NCBI GenBank assembly: GCA_036245525.1
Contig: BTPG01000004.1
Span: forward strand, 50,605,323-50,669,322
From: Semisulcospira habei
Lineage: Eukaryota; Mollusca; Gastropoda; Semisulcospiridae
Reading direction: 5' to 3'
Length of the DNA: 64,000 nt
The position numbers and the translations under genes were made by a program. This document shows, piece by piece, positions 1 to 32,713 of this stretch (position 1 is its first letter; the number at the start of each line of letters is the position of its first letter). The notes below the pieces were generated by a model. The model worked only from the letters and a program-made list of their open reading frames with translations, was not told where the DNA came from and did not search any database.

Positions 1-236
1 TCTCTCCTCCTTCCAGTCCGCCCTCAAAACTCACCTCTTTCAACAGTTTTAGCACTATATCACCGCACTCCCCACCCCAAGCTGACCGTCGTAATGTATT
101 TCACTGTTTGTGGTACATGAGTCATTGTCTAAAGCGTGCGCATGCGTGCGCGAGTTGTGAGTGTGCGCTTAGAGTTATAATTATTATAAGATAAGCGCAT
201 TATAAATACCGTAATTATTATTATTATTATACAAGC
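1..236 (+). mobile_element. 3' tail of a CR1/L2-type LINE, cut by the window edge
   Basis: This stretch is nearly identical to 45597-45830, the 3' end of a LINE with a readable reverse transcriptase C-terminus. It covers the last codons, the 3' UTR with the GTGCGCATGCGTGCGCGAG block, and an (ATT)n tail. Only the tail is in the window, so coding content and 5' truncation cannot be judged. It lies in COQ6 intron 3, in the opposite orientation to that gene. Confidence 0.8.
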
Positions 237-628
237 CACTGAAATGAGATGTTTTTGAAGGCTGCTTGGCATCTCATACAGAGATCACATCACAAACGAG
301 GAAGTGGGAAGCAGAATCAGGCAAGCCATCGGGCCCTATGAAGACTTATTAACCATTGTGAGAAAACGCAAACTGAAGTGGTATGGGCATGTCACACGTT
401 CAGCAGGGCTTGCCAAAACAATCCTGCAAGGCACTGTGCAAGGAGGACGAAGGAGAGGAAGACAGAGGAAAAGATGGGAGGACAATATCTCAGAGTGGAC
501 AGGACTGAAGCTGGGCGATACGCTGAGAATGGCAGAGAACAGAGAGGAATGGAGGGAGCTGGTTGTTAAGTCATCAGTGGTGCCCCAACGGTCGGCAAGA
601 CTACGGGATATAGATAGATAGATAGATG
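237..628 (+). pseudogene. Truncated non-LTR reverse transcriptase C-terminus
   Basis: An open frame at 304-621 gives a run with LKWYGHV, a GGRRRGRQRKRW block and a WTGL motif. This is the usual C-terminal region of RTE/CR1-like LINE polymerases, after the RT domain. The same reading can be followed upstream to about 237 across a stop. The frame ends in a short (GATA)n tract, the kind of simple-sequence tail left by LINE retrotransposition. It starts inside the (ATT)n tail of the preceding LINE. The catalytic RT core is absent, so this is a 5'-truncated dead copy. Confidence 0.7.
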
Positions 629-1249
629 ACTCTGCTAGCCAGGCGGAGATAGTCCGGGAAGAATGTCGCGCCAACAGCAGGAAGAGGCGGGGACGTCCCC
701 TCCTGAGGGGCTTGACCAGCGGAGGCAGATCTACAGTGCCCTGAATGGTTCCTGCTGGGATTATAGGAGTAGTGCCAACGAGGCATGGCCGTAGTGTGGA
801 GGAGGCGACGGTCAAGGGGAGCTGGCCTCGACGCGGCGCCCAAGTCTAGTTCCTAGAACCTGAGATAAGGTGTCTCACCAGTAAGCTCGCCCACTGGGGT
901 GTGAGCACATGCGTTTCCTGCCCAGGGCTCTGGAGCGGCGGTAGGTGCTGGCGGGGGGAAGGATACAGTACCTCATCGGCCGCGTAGTGTGGTGACTTTA
1001 GCCGCCCGTGCCAGTAGACCTCCCACCGTTGGGGTCAGGGCTCCTCCACCCGTGGGCACCCGTCCGCCCCAATGCGTGGTGCGCCAACATCCATCGCGCT
1101 AGCCACACTCAGCCCCCACCAAGGGGCAGGATGACACCTGCACCGCAACGTAGAGCAAACATGTGAAACCCACCCTGCGTGGCGCCTAAGGCCATGTGAA
1201 CAGCGCGCACTACCGGTCTGCTAAGCTGCAAAGTCGAGCTACAATGGCA
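629..1249. other. GC-rich stretch of unknown nature inside COQ6 intron 3
   Basis: About 620 bases that are more GC-rich than their surroundings. No convincing exon of COQ6 or of any other protein can be read on either strand. It may be the body of an uncatalogued repeat, since both flanks are transposon ends. Confidence 0.3.
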
Positions 1250-1828
1250 AAATGAATTTTTCCTCTAAAATGTATTTTTTCGAAAAATACTTACCGATGA
1301 CATGACTATATGGAAGTGTCTACTACTTACTCAATTTTAGCCTAAGAACCTGTTGTGCTATGACACAACCCGGGAGGCACTCGGGGAACCCCTAGAGGGG
1401 CCGAGAGTTGTCTCCCGTTACTGCCCATCCGGTTCCGAGTCACGAGGTGACCAACCAGTCAGAATTCAGCCGCAACCCCTCAGAAAACGCCAGGGGCCAA
1501 CCTCACCCGGCGGCTCAAAGGCATTATCCGAGGCCTTACCTCGCTATATCCTAGCGAAGGTTTTGACCAAGGGTAGAAGATAATCCAGTCGACGAAACTT
1601 GCGGAGACTGAAACTGGCAATCCTTTCACAAGGCAGCTAATCATAAGACTGGCGTGAGTAGACAGCTCACGTGAGGAGGAAGGGAGGATACCCAGGGTAC
1701 TTGGTAACTGCTTGCCAGAGTTACGTCCCTGGATGTGTAGCAACACACAACAGTTGGAGGCTGAAATCGGTAAGCTAAGTGTACCTTCTTAATAGTAATG
1801 TCATCGGAAATGTTTTTGAGGAAACAAA
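1250..1828 (-). mobile_element. Short non-autonomous DIRS-related element
   Basis: The left edge (CTCTAAAA, a TTTTTTCGAAAAATAC run, ACCGATGACATGAC) matches the reverse complement of the right terminus of the large DIRS-like element at 15466-27678. The right edge (ATGTCATCGG, TGTTTTTGAGGAAACAAA) matches the reverse complement of its left terminus. The inner ITR block with ACCCGGGAGGCACTCGGGG is shared too. No coding sequence lies between. It is therefore a roughly 580-bp deletion derivative, or ITR-only relative, in minus orientation in COQ6 intron 3. Confidence 0.7.
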
Positions 1829-1950
1829 GAAAGCTGACCTAGTCTGATGACCTTTAATTTGTGCACATCAACTGTGGCTGACTTTTGACGGAGAACGATT
1901 TGGTTGGGATGTGTAAGAGGGCCAGAATGTACTGGTTTTGCATACAGTAC

Positions 1951-2009
1951 CTGCATTCGTCTGACTGGCTGGCACCTCCTTTTTTCTATCTCCTGCCATG
2001 CACCAAACC
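1951..2009 (-). CDS. COQ6: COQ6 coding exon 3
   Basis: A 59-base exon between the acceptor TTTCACAG and the donor GTACTG. It encodes FGAWQEIEKRR and PVRRMQ, the COQ6 segment that follows the ATLLS motif. It ends in phase 0. Confidence 0.85.
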
Positions 2010-5000
2010 CTGTGAAAGATGTAATGCAATGTACACACATAGTAACAGAGGGAGAGAAAGCAGTGAAATGCTGAATTAATAACTAAATTGAGATGTAAAT
2101 AAGTGACATACTATATTAGTAAATAAAAAAAAAATAGTAAGTAAGTAACAAATGAGTCATCAATTTAACCTTTACATTATCATAACAAAATCATTAACAA
2201 AACTGTTATCCCAACTTTAACCCATTTAACCCCATATCTGCATTTCCCAAATTTTTAAGGTGTTACCTAACGACTATGTACCACTTACAGAAGACGGACT
2301 GACCATGATAATGGTGCCAGATTAGCTTGGCGCCTTCAGGCGCCAAGATAATCTGGCACTAACCTTGGATTATCATTACTTACTTACTTACGCCTGTCAC
2401 CCCTACCCGGGTATAGGCCGTCGACGAGAGACCTCCAGCAACTCCTGTCTTGTGCTTCTCCTTCGATTCTACTCCAGGTGGTTCCCAGTCTCTTGATGTC
2501 TGCTTGGAGGTCTCGACGCCAGGAGTTTCTCGGCCTACCTCTTTTCCTCTTTCCCTGTGGGTTCCATGACAATGCCTGCCTAGTGATACTGGAAGCTGGC
2601 TTTCTCAGACTGTGACCGATCCATCCCCATCTTCTTCGCCCAATTTCATTCTCTGCTGTTATCTGCTCTGTTCTCTCCCAGAGTCTGACGTTGCTGATCT
2701 TCTCTGGCCAGTGGATTTTCAAAATTCTTCTAAGGCAACTGTTCATGAAGGTCTGTACTCTGTTGACTGTGGTTTTTGTCAATCTCCATGTCTCTGCTCC
2801 ATATAGGAGAACTGCTTTTACATTGGAGTTGAAAATCCGGACTTTGGTGTGTTGTGACAGCTCTCTGGAACTCCACACTTTTTTCAACTGGAGAAAGGCT
2901 GCTCTGGCTTTACCAATTCGTGCTCTGACATCTGCATCAGTGCCGCCTTTTTTGTCTATGATGCTCCCGAGATAGGTGAAGGACTCCACCTCCTCCAACG
3001 GGGTGCCAGCAAGCAAGACTGGTTCTTCCCTGGTTGCGTTCAGCCTCATTGTCTTTGTTTTCTGTTTGTGAATGGTGAGGCCCACTTGGGACGAGATGTC
3101 AGCAAGCCTCGTGGTCTTGTCCTGCATTTGTTGATGAGTGTGGGACAGTAATGCCAAGTCGTCTGCAAAATCGAGGTCGTCAAGCTGTGTCCACAGTGTC
3201 CACTGTATTCCACTTCGTTATTCCACTTCGTCTGTGCTCTGTGGTCATCTTCATGACTGGATTATCATGGTCAAATAATACATCTCCTGCTGTTGGGCGC
3301 AGGGGTTAAATGGGCTAAACCTGTCAGCTCAAAAGTACATACTTATACGACTAAAAACTGAAAATGAATTGAAGCACTTATGTAAATATTGCACCTTCTT
3401 TGTACTATCCTTGTGCTTTTATCCTTGGCTGTCCAGGCCCTGTCTAATGTGGCTGTGATATGATTTAACTCGGCAGATTGACTTAAAGTCCCTTTAGAAT
3501 TACCTACAGCCCATCTTAGTTGTTTATAGTTCTTTATATGTTCTCTTAACCATTTCTTAGACAGGATGTACAGTTTTACAAATACATATGAATTTAGCTA
3601 ATCTGTTTTTGTTGCGGCTCACTTGGCGGTTTTAGTTGTCAGAATATGGTTATTATGTGATAGATTTATCTTATTTTACTTACTTAGATATGTGTGCATA
3701 TTTAGTAGAATGACTGCTATACATATGTGTGGTTTGGTATTTTAGAGTCTGCTTGATTGTGATGTATGTATGTTTTTTTATGTGTTGATCTTAACATGGA
3801 CGCTCATCAGTTATGTCGCAAAAAATTCCTAATGTTTATTATGCATATGGCAATAAAGTTTATCGTATCTTATCTAGCTATCATGTATGAGTTATTCAAT
3901 CCTCTGCAGCTGGTACTAGAAGTGAAACAGTTACAGACTCACTTGACAGCAGTGTTGCAGTAGAAGGGTTGAGAGCGCACGTTCTGTTGCTGTAGCGAGT
4001 TGGCAGCTTGAAATCTCCTTTGTCTGGAGCAGATTCTAGCATCACTATGCGCTTGTCCAAAAAACAGTCATTGTAAGCTGAGGCCAGAAAAAAAAGACAG
4101 ATACTGATCGTCAGTAACATCCAAGCATTCAGAGGAGGGTCCCTATGTGCACCGCTCATCTTCATCAATCCACAATGCATGATACATAGCGGATTGAGGG
4201 AGGTAACCAGTGTGAGTCCACACATTTCCAATCACCACAACTTTCTTCAATATTGCATCACCATTTTGTCTTACAAAATGCAATTACAAAATAAATTAAA
4301 AAAAAAATTGTTGGTGTTTCGTGGTTGTCATAGTCATAGTATGATGCAATCACACCAGATGCACACATGTAGGGTTTTTGTAAAGAAACTTCACTGAGCT
4401 GCAACCCGTCACACGTGGCATAAGGTTGTAGACCACACTGGAGTAACAGTTCCAACAATATTTTATTGCAGCGATGTGATCTCCACACAAGATCCATAAA
4501 TGCACCAACAATGATACACTGTCTCCTCTACAATGCATCAATGCATCTCTCATACAATGTACACACATGCTTCCTAACACGGTCTTTTATACTAATACAG
4601 ATTTCCAGAACAATCCAGCAAATTCTCCCAACACAACTGATCAGAAAAGAAAACGTAACCAAAACTCATTAATATTCATTTAAAGGACCTCTCTAGAAGT
4701 TACTACAAATTTCCACTACCCTCTAAGTGCCTTTGATACAATGTTACGAAATGTTGCCTTCAACTTTGATGTCACATCTGAGGCCACTAGAAAGATCGTG
4801 ACCCTGCTCGAACCTTCCTGTCTAACAATCGTAGCAAAACTACACATCACAACAAAAAACTATAGCAATTCTCCATGCAAAAGAAAATGAATCCTACTAA
4901 AAAGGTACATAATTCTTATCCAAAATAACTCAAATGAATATCGCCTTCTTTCCTATGATTAACACACACATGCTCTCAAAGAATTGCACAACCACAAACG

Positions 5001-6259
5001 TAGCACTTAGCAGCTGGGCCTCTCCACTTCCTTCCCCACCACCTAACCCTTCCTCAGCTACATACAACACACACACATATAGTGAGGAAAAGATGTGAAG
5101 ACTGATTCCTTATTTAGTTGTTAATACAACTGTACATGATTCCTTATTTACTATTTATCAATAAATATAAAACGCGAAAAGCATATAAAAAGCATATAAA
5201 ACGGCGTGGGTGTGGCACAATCAACAGCTGAAAAAAGGCACCAAGATCAGCGTGTACAGAGCTGTGGTCCTCACCACCCTGCTGTACGGTTCCGAGTCCT
5301 GGGCCCTCTACCGCAGCCAACTACGACTCCTCGAACGCTTTCACCAGCGCTGCCTGCGTACCATCCTGGGCATTCACTGGAGTGACTATGTCACCAACGT
5401 CGAGGTCCTTGAACAGGCGGAAACTGTGAGCATCGAGGCTTTGCTGCTGCGGACACAGCTTCGCTGGGCGGGGCACGTCTCCAGGATGGAGGATCATCGC
5501 CTACCCAAGATCACTGTTCGGCGAGCTCGCCACTGGACACCGAGACAGAGGGGCACCAAAGAAGAGATACAAAGACAGTCTCAAGAAGTCACTTAGTGCC
5601 TGCCAAATCGACCACCGCCAGTGGTCTTCGCTTGCTGCGGACCGTGACACCTGGCGCTCCACCATTCACAAGGCATTCGTCTCCTTTGAGGACTCTCGCA
5701 GAGCTAACCTTAAGGACAAGCGGCTCAGAAGAAAAAACAGAGTTGTCGTAACTCAGAACCCTGACCAGACCTTCCCCTGCAGCCACTGCGGTCGAACCTG
5801 CCTGTCCCGGATTGGCCTCCGCAGCCACGAAAATGCTTGCAGACGACGTGGGCAAGCCCTATAGAATCTTCGTTCGCGAAGTCAAGCCAAGATATATAAA
5901 ACGGCCCGGAGCCAAACGGCCTAGACACATGCTGGCAGAAACAGTAATTAAAGGCATTATTTATGTTTATTTGATTATTATTTGTGTTGCAGTTGTGTCT
6001 GCCAAGTCTTCTTATCTGAAAGCATCATATAGATTCTCATGAGGCCCTGCCGGTATGTTTTCGTCTCGTTTGCAAGGACGCCGGCAGAGAGCGGGTACTT
6101 GCCTAGCGCACAAGCCATGGAAGCTCCAACCATCCCGCCGCCAGCAATGACAATGTCTGCATTTTCTGGATCTGAAGCAGCCGCAGCCGAGCAAAAATGT
6201 CGCCTCAGCTCCTGTTCGCCTCTGACGCAACACCGTCTCACGAAGAGCGAAAGTGCCAT
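1951..6259 (-). CDS. COQ6: Ubiquinone biosynthesis monooxygenase COQ6, first three exons (partial gene)
   Basis: COQ6 is the FAD-dependent monooxygenase of mitochondrial coenzyme Q synthesis that hydroxylates ring carbon 5. Three exons join in phase: 6259-6103, 4077-3943 and 2009-1951 (minus), giving about 117 residues. Residues 1-30 are Arg/Ala/Ser-rich with few acids, fitting a mitochondrial targeting sequence. The dinucleotide-binding motif GGGMVG is at residues 40-45, followed by SMACAL. Exon 2 carries the RIVMLES and YSNR motifs and exon 3 FGAW and VRRMQ, all characteristic of COQ6. The ATG at 6259 is the first in frame after an upstream stop. Intron 1 uses a GC donor. Later exons lie beyond base 1. 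Introns carry LINE insertions, but the exons are intact. The gene is divergent from the Rab gene. Confidence 0.9.
2217..3319. repeat. PAL-A palindromic element, split by an RTE-like LINE
   Basis: First copy of the family called PAL-A here: about 200 bp with TTAACCCATTTAACCCC at the left end, the complement at the right, and a central inverted repeat built on GCCAGATTAGCTTGGCGCC. This copy is cut after TGGATTATCAT and resumes at 3258 with the same 11 bases, the intervening 2377-3257 being a LINE. The arms are otherwise recognisable. Confidence 0.85.
2377..3257 (-). mobile_element. 5'-truncated RTE-like LINE with intact C-terminal ORF
   Basis: The minus-strand frame at 3157-2384 (257 aa) begins just after the FADD catalytic motif; the codons for LDFADD lie immediately upstream. 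It continues through FTYLGSIID, the LLYGAETW block and a GRPRNSWRRDL motif, which is the 3' half of a non-LTR reverse transcriptase of RTE type. The 3' end has a (TAAG)n tail, seen on the plus strand as repeated ACTT at 2376-2390. The 11-bp duplications TGGATTATCAT at 2366-2376 and 3258-3268 mark the insertion. The endonuclease and most of the RT fingers are missing, so it is dead by truncation. It lies in COQ6 intron 2, on the same strand. Confidence 0.88.
3320..3942. other. COQ6 intron 2, AT-rich, nothing recognised
   Basis: About 620 AT-rich bases between the PAL-A/LINE complex and COQ6 exon 2. No repeat family seen elsewhere in the window and no exon-like reading was recognised. Confidence 0.4.
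3943..4077 (-). CDS. COQ6: COQ6 coding exon 2
   Basis: Preceded by a polypyrimidine run and GCCTCAG, and followed by the donor GTGAGT. Encodes LDKRIVMLES, then YSNR and ATLLS, which align with the COQ6 segment after the FAD-binding helix. It starts in phase 1 and leaves one base for exon 3. Confidence 0.88.
4078..5193. other. COQ6 intron 1, AT-rich, nothing recognised
   Basis: AT-rich intronic sequence between COQ6 exon 2 and the LINE fragment at 5206. Open frames here are short and have no family signature. Confidence 0.4.
5206..5893 (+). mobile_element. Truncated LINE with C-terminal zinc finger
   Basis: The frame at 5210-5596 reads the post-RT segment of a non-LTR polymerase (LLYGSESW, TILGIHW, LRWAGHVSRM). 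A one-base shift near 5555 then continues as RYKDSLKKSL to a C-terminal C2H2-like finger (CSHCGR, then LRSHENAC) and a stop near 5861. Twelve-base duplications ATATAAAACGGC at 5194-5205 and 5894-5905 flank it. The copy is 5'-truncated and frameshifted, so it is inactive. It sits in COQ6 intron 1 in the opposite orientation. Confidence 0.87.
6103..6259 (-). CDS. COQ6: COQ6 coding exon 1
   Basis: Encodes the presumed targeting peptide and the FAD-binding GxGxxG motif. The exon ends in CTAG and is followed by GCAAGTA, a textbook GC-type donor. The nearby GT dinucleotides would break the frame into exon 2. Confidence 0.85.
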
Positions 6260-6590
6260 GGGCAATGCGTTGGAGAGGACGGTCACGCAACAGGTCTGAA
6301 GATTCACCTCCCCTGCGATCCATCTTTTTACTCAAATAAACGAAAAATTATTCAGATAAAACCGAATGATGATGATGACCCCAAATTCTTAATGATACCT
6401 AAATGAACCCAAATGAAAGTATCAATGTGGTATATGTGTGTGTCCAGTCTGTGTCTAGGTATGTCTTTTGGGTGAGCATGTACGTGTGTGTCAGTGTGGG
6501 TGTACAACTGATGCACTGACGCGCGCGCGAGCGCGCACGCACGCACGGATGCACGCACGCACAGATACACGCACGCACGGATACACGCAT

Positions 6591-6640
<50 letters not shown>

Positions 6641-6827
6641 GCGCACAGGCAGTGGCACTGACACACACACGTGTACACACACACACACAAGTGCGCGCGT
6701 GCGTGCGCACGCACACACACACACACTCACAGTGACACACACAGAGGCATGCACCCACACTCATGCAATGCAGGCTGAGGCACGTGCACTGACACATACA
6801 CGTGTACACACGGGCCGTCACACACCG

Positions 6828-6878
<51 letters not shown>

Positions 6879-7495
6879 CGACAGACTGCTATGCGAACAC
6901 ACACATATAGAAGTACCATTTTGATTTCTTTTGGATATTATATTGGGTATTATTTGCTTTCATATTGGTATCGTTGGGTTTATTTGATTTAATTTGTATT
7001 TATTTTGGTAAAAGGATGAACAAATGGAAGGACAAAATAAATATGCTGTTTAAGAATTGACAATTTAATTTTTTTTAGAATGCTCCGATTTTACACATTT
7101 CAATTATATGTCTATATTTAATTATTCTTTGCAACGTTGTCTGTAAGTTACATGTACAATAATAATTTCTGTGAGATTACTTTCCCTTTGAAAATAAAAC
7201 ACGATAAAGCGAACAATTTGATTTTCCGTTCGAACAATTTAAGGATTAGGCGGACGGAACAAGCGGTATGCAAGAGCAAGTGCTCATTTCCGAAATTGGT
7301 TGTTTGGCTGCAGTTAACAGATTATGCTCTAGAGAATGCATGTCTGAAGTCTTTAGGAAGTATAAACTACTGCTAAAACAACTTTGTATGGTCTTGGAGT
7401 AGTTGCAGTGGCTTTTGCTGGCTAGCAGTAGCACCTTGCTCTTCACAACTTCGCTTCAGTACGGAAACTAGTTTTGAAGTACAATTACTGCAACA
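6260..7495. promoter_or_regulatory. Divergent COQ6/Rab promoter region
   Basis: COQ6 starts at 6259 on the minus strand and the Rab gene at 7496 on the plus strand. Their promoters and 5' UTRs must therefore lie in these 1.2 kb, unless further non-coding exons exist. The core of the stretch is a long CA/GT-rich tract (6593-6880). No TATA box can be assigned with confidence. The regulatory role is inferred from gene layout only. Confidence 0.5.
6593..6880. repeat. Compound (CA)n microsatellite
   Basis: Two long CA runs (about 6593-6640 and 6830-6875) are separated by degenerate CA-rich sequence with GCAC/GTGC variants. The cysteine/histidine-rich frames over this tract are artefacts of the repeat. 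Confidence 0.95.
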
Positions 7496-29068
<21,573 letters not shown>

Positions 29069-29169
29069 TATGGTGTGAATGTGTGTGTGTGATATTTGTA
29101 AACTATGAGCTAAATGTGATGGTTTTATTAGTCAATAATTTGTTCTATTTCAGTGCCAAATATATGTGG

Positions 29170-29320
29170 TGGATGGGGTGTAGCTCAAAGCTTATGTGTT
29201 ACTAGCTTGGCACCCCACAGATAGAATGAATCATGCTAGCACAAAGGTAGTGCTTAAGAAGCTTGGCACCTGCACAGATGCCAGGCTTATCAGGCAGTAC
29301 CCTTGAGCTCCAATCAAGCA
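29170..29320. repeat. Worn PAL-A2-like copy
   Basis: Fragments such as AGAAGCTTGGCACC and GCAGTACCCTTGA recall PAL-A arms, but ends are not definable. Confidence 0.4.
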
Positions 29321-30108
29321 GTGTCCATCATTAGCCTTGAACTTTGTTTTGTTAACACCAGTCTCTTACACCTTGCATGTTGCAAACAATAGAGGTCATC
29401 CATTAATCAGCAGTAAATGGAGGTCGGACTTAGCGCAGACTTATTCATTGCTTGGATTCATCCAGCCTATTCCATCTGCAAGAGGGGCACATGACAGTAT
29501 ATGCCTCTTGCTTGCAAGCAGTTGCCTAATTGATGTCCACAGAGGCACTTACCTGGTATTTACAGTATGTCTGCAAGGATGAATGCAGCAGTGATTGGGT
29601 TGAACCAGCGAAGCAGTCCCTGCTCTAATGTCTTTCCTTAATTGACATAAAGGGGTTCAACCTACTGTCTTTGACCTGATTCTGAATTGGGAGTAACTCC
29701 TATTGCCAAGTGTGAAATATTTGGTGCCGAAATTGAAGAAAATGTACTGCTGCATTGTGGATACGTGACAAATTAAGTTAGCATGCAAATGTGCCGCATG
29801 CTGCAAAAGAATTTTCTGTTCGATCTTGAATGCTAACTTTATTTGCCTTTAACCCATGCACATATCTTTATGCGGCATTGCTCGTATGGGTCCAAGCTGG
29901 TGTTTTTTAACCCAAGAATCAAAGCTTCTCCGTTAGTAGGAGAGAAAAAATGTGATACATGTATATATATCTAGTTCCAACCCCCCCAACATTGTGGAGG
30001 GAATATGAAGGTGGGGGGATGGCGAATGTAATTACATGTACTAGTTTGCATGCATGTGATGTCAGTGAGACAGGTTAGGGTGTGTGTGCGTGAGATGTGT
30101 TATCTATA

Positions 30109-30600
30109 CAGAGCTGCCAAGTGCTATGATTTAGGCGTAGCATGATACGACTTGGACATACTTGCTACGATGCTACGATTGGTCCTGAAAACTATGATTT
30201 TAAAAAAAAAAGGTTGCCAGTCACTGACTGAACTAAAAATAACTTTTTACCTCGAATCGTGTCTAGTAAATGACCAATTGAGTTGTGTTTCGACCTCGAG
30301 GGGGGGGGGGGAGGGGGGGGGGGAAATCTGAACTAATAATGCTCCCTATTTTTCTTGGCCGGTGGTGCATTCAGTAAATGGCAGCAGTTTCTCGCTGTGC
30401 CTTTTGAATGAAGCGCTTTCTCTCAGCCGTTGTCAGCGAGTCAGTTGCCAAAGCAGACGACAGATGCAGACGACAGATTATTGACTAACCGCTGTAGTCC
30501 ACGCATAGCTTAGCCCACGCATGCTACTCCTTTTTCTTAAATGCTACTCCAAATAGGTTAGGATAGTACTCTTTGACATGATGGTGGGTTGGCAGCCCTG
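30109..30600. mobile_element. Non-autonomous DNA transposon with TCTATA target duplication
   Basis: The ends are CAGAGCTGCCAAG and, inverted, TTGGCAGCCCTG. Direct repeats TCTATA lie immediately outside both (30103-30108 and 30601-30606). The 492-bp body has no coding frame and contains a G-rich run (30300-30325). The termini start CAGRGCTGCCAA, but I cannot assign the superfamily from six duplicated bases alone. Confidence 0.82.
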
Positions 30601-32198
30601 TCTATAACAACTGTGAATATAATAGATGTGTGTGCCTTAGTTTAACATTTGCAGCTTTATTTTCATATTACCCAATATTTTTCTATAGTAAACCAAAGTC
30701 TGTCTTGTTTCATGGATATGTACTCTCTAAATTATTATACTTAGAGTAGAGAGCATGTGCTTGAACTGAAACTGAAGTGAAGTAATTAGAAAATTGTTTA
30801 TCATATCTGCAGAAAGAAGTCAATCCAATTCTTTCTAAAATATCACGCTTTCATTAGTATCTTGGCTGGTGTACAGACCCATTCACTGAGTTTTGCATCA
30901 TAAAAATTTTGGCCGTAGTTATTATAAATACCTCATTGAAAACAAATCATGCACTGAAAGATTTTGTGATGGCTGTCCCCCCAGTTCTGGTGTTATGGTG
31001 TCCACTGTAGTCCAGGTTTTGCTCTTCTGTGTTGCTGATCTGAGGAAAAAAACCCACAAGCACGCACGCCACAAGAAGAAGACTGCAGCAAACAGAATAA
31101 CTATCGAGGTTCTAAACAAGCAGAAAATGGCAACATTACATCAGTTTTCATATATCCGGGGCATGTAACAGCTGTAACTTGCCACAGGCACCGACATGTA
31201 ACTGTTCCGAAACGAGTACATCTTTTCTTTTTCTCTTTGCACTGTACAGGCATGCTTCTAATAGATGAACTTTTGCAGGAACATACAAAAGAAATCTTTC
31301 AGAAAAATAACTTTGTATCATACATTGTTCAATACTTCGTGGACAAAATGAAAAATGCTTTCAGTCTGCACACATTCGTAACTGCCAAGTAAGGACCCAA
31401 ATATATTTTGACAAAACTTACATTGGATGGTGGACAAAAACTGTGCTGGATGAATTGAAATTTTCTGACATAGAACGTGACTCTTTAGTGACCGCTGTAG
31501 GAATGGTGTGGTCGCAGCGGCGTGTAACACTGTCATCGGCGTGAAAGCAATGTAACATGATGTACAGCACGGTATTTCTGCCTGACACTTGAAGCTGCCA
31601 GAAGCCGTCCTTTCCTTCGGGCACACGATGGCCGCAGAGGGCCCGGGCTTTGCACGGGCCCACTGCGGTTGTCATTCGCCCTGTTTTCATCTTTGCTATG
31701 AATAACTGTGTAAACAAGTTGTGTTACAAATCCAGTGAGAATAATGTTCTTTTGTGTATTACTTTGTATACAGTGTGTGTGTGTGTGCGTGTAACACAGG
31801 AAGAGAGAGAGGGCATGACATTTTTTATAAACATTAAATTGGTGTCAGTGTATTGTCTTTTTGTTAGCATTCCCCAAAATGGTGGAAGGGACCATATACA
31901 CTTTATTCCATGTTTTTTTTTTTCTCCTGTTTTATTTTATTGGTGCCTTTTGGTAGGCTTTTTTCCTGTGGAGAGCGAACAGACTTTGTAGCAGGAACCA
32001 GACATTCATACAAAAGATTAGCTTCTCTAGTAAACTCTTGCTAGTTTGCCGCCAGAAAAATGGAAGTAAAAAGCTCTTGTTTTTTGCAAGTGCAGTAAAT
32101 TTCCTGATCGATGATATAACGAAAAATCAAAATTTGTAACAATTTTACAGTGTAGACATTTGTGAGCATCGTGATACACAATTTTTATTGTTTTCTTC

Positions 32199-32295
32199 TT
32201 AACCCTTTGAGTGTTAGTAGTGTTTTACTTTTAGTTGCGATGATTCCTGCAGGAATCATCGTGACTAAAACCACTACTGACAACCAAAGGGTTAG
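32199..32295. repeat. PAL-B palindromic element
   Basis: Left TTAACCCTTTGAGTG, centre GCGATGATTCCTGCAGGAATCATCG, right CAACCAAAGGGTTA. The arms are highly complementary. Confidence 0.88.
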
Positions 32296-32526
32296 AGTTT
32301 GTGATAAAATATTCATTTCCAGGGTGTAGAAAAGCATTGTCTCAAACGGCTCAAATCATATGACTTGGGTCACATTTCTTATGTTACAAAATTCTCTTTC
32401 CCACTTACATTTTGGGTGAAGGAAATATGTCAGTTTCGTGTAGGATCACCATGGGATTTCCTGACATGATTAGAAAGTTGTGTATTAACCTCTTATGTGT
32501 GCAGCCACCAGTACTGTTAAGGGGGT

Positions 32527-32713
32527 TTAACCCATTCAGTCTTGATGCACTACAGTAGCAGATGGTCGACCATGATAATTCAAGGGTAGTGCCAGATTAG
32601 CTTGGCGCCTGTCCTTGAATTATCATGGTTGATCCATCTCCTGCAGCTGGTGCATAGTCATTAGATGACGCTCCACAATTTGGGAAATACGGCCATCGGG
32701 CTGAATGAGTTAA
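32527..32713. repeat. PAL-A element with lost central arm
   Basis: TTAA ends are intact. The second copy of the GCCAAGCTAATCTGGCACTA arm is deleted, leaving GGCGCCTGTCCTTGAATTATC. Confidence 0.85.

Noticed and set aside
629..1249. COQ6 exon 4
   Set aside because: I looked on the minus strand for the segment that follows VRRMQ in COQ6 and found neither the expected residues nor suitable splice sites; the exon must lie beyond base 1.
6352..6992. Long Cys/Val- or His/Thr-rich frames on both strands
   Set aside because: They are translations of the CA/GT microsatellite; the same composition appears in every frame and at every CA tract in the window (44589-44822, 54023-54469, 63761-63955).
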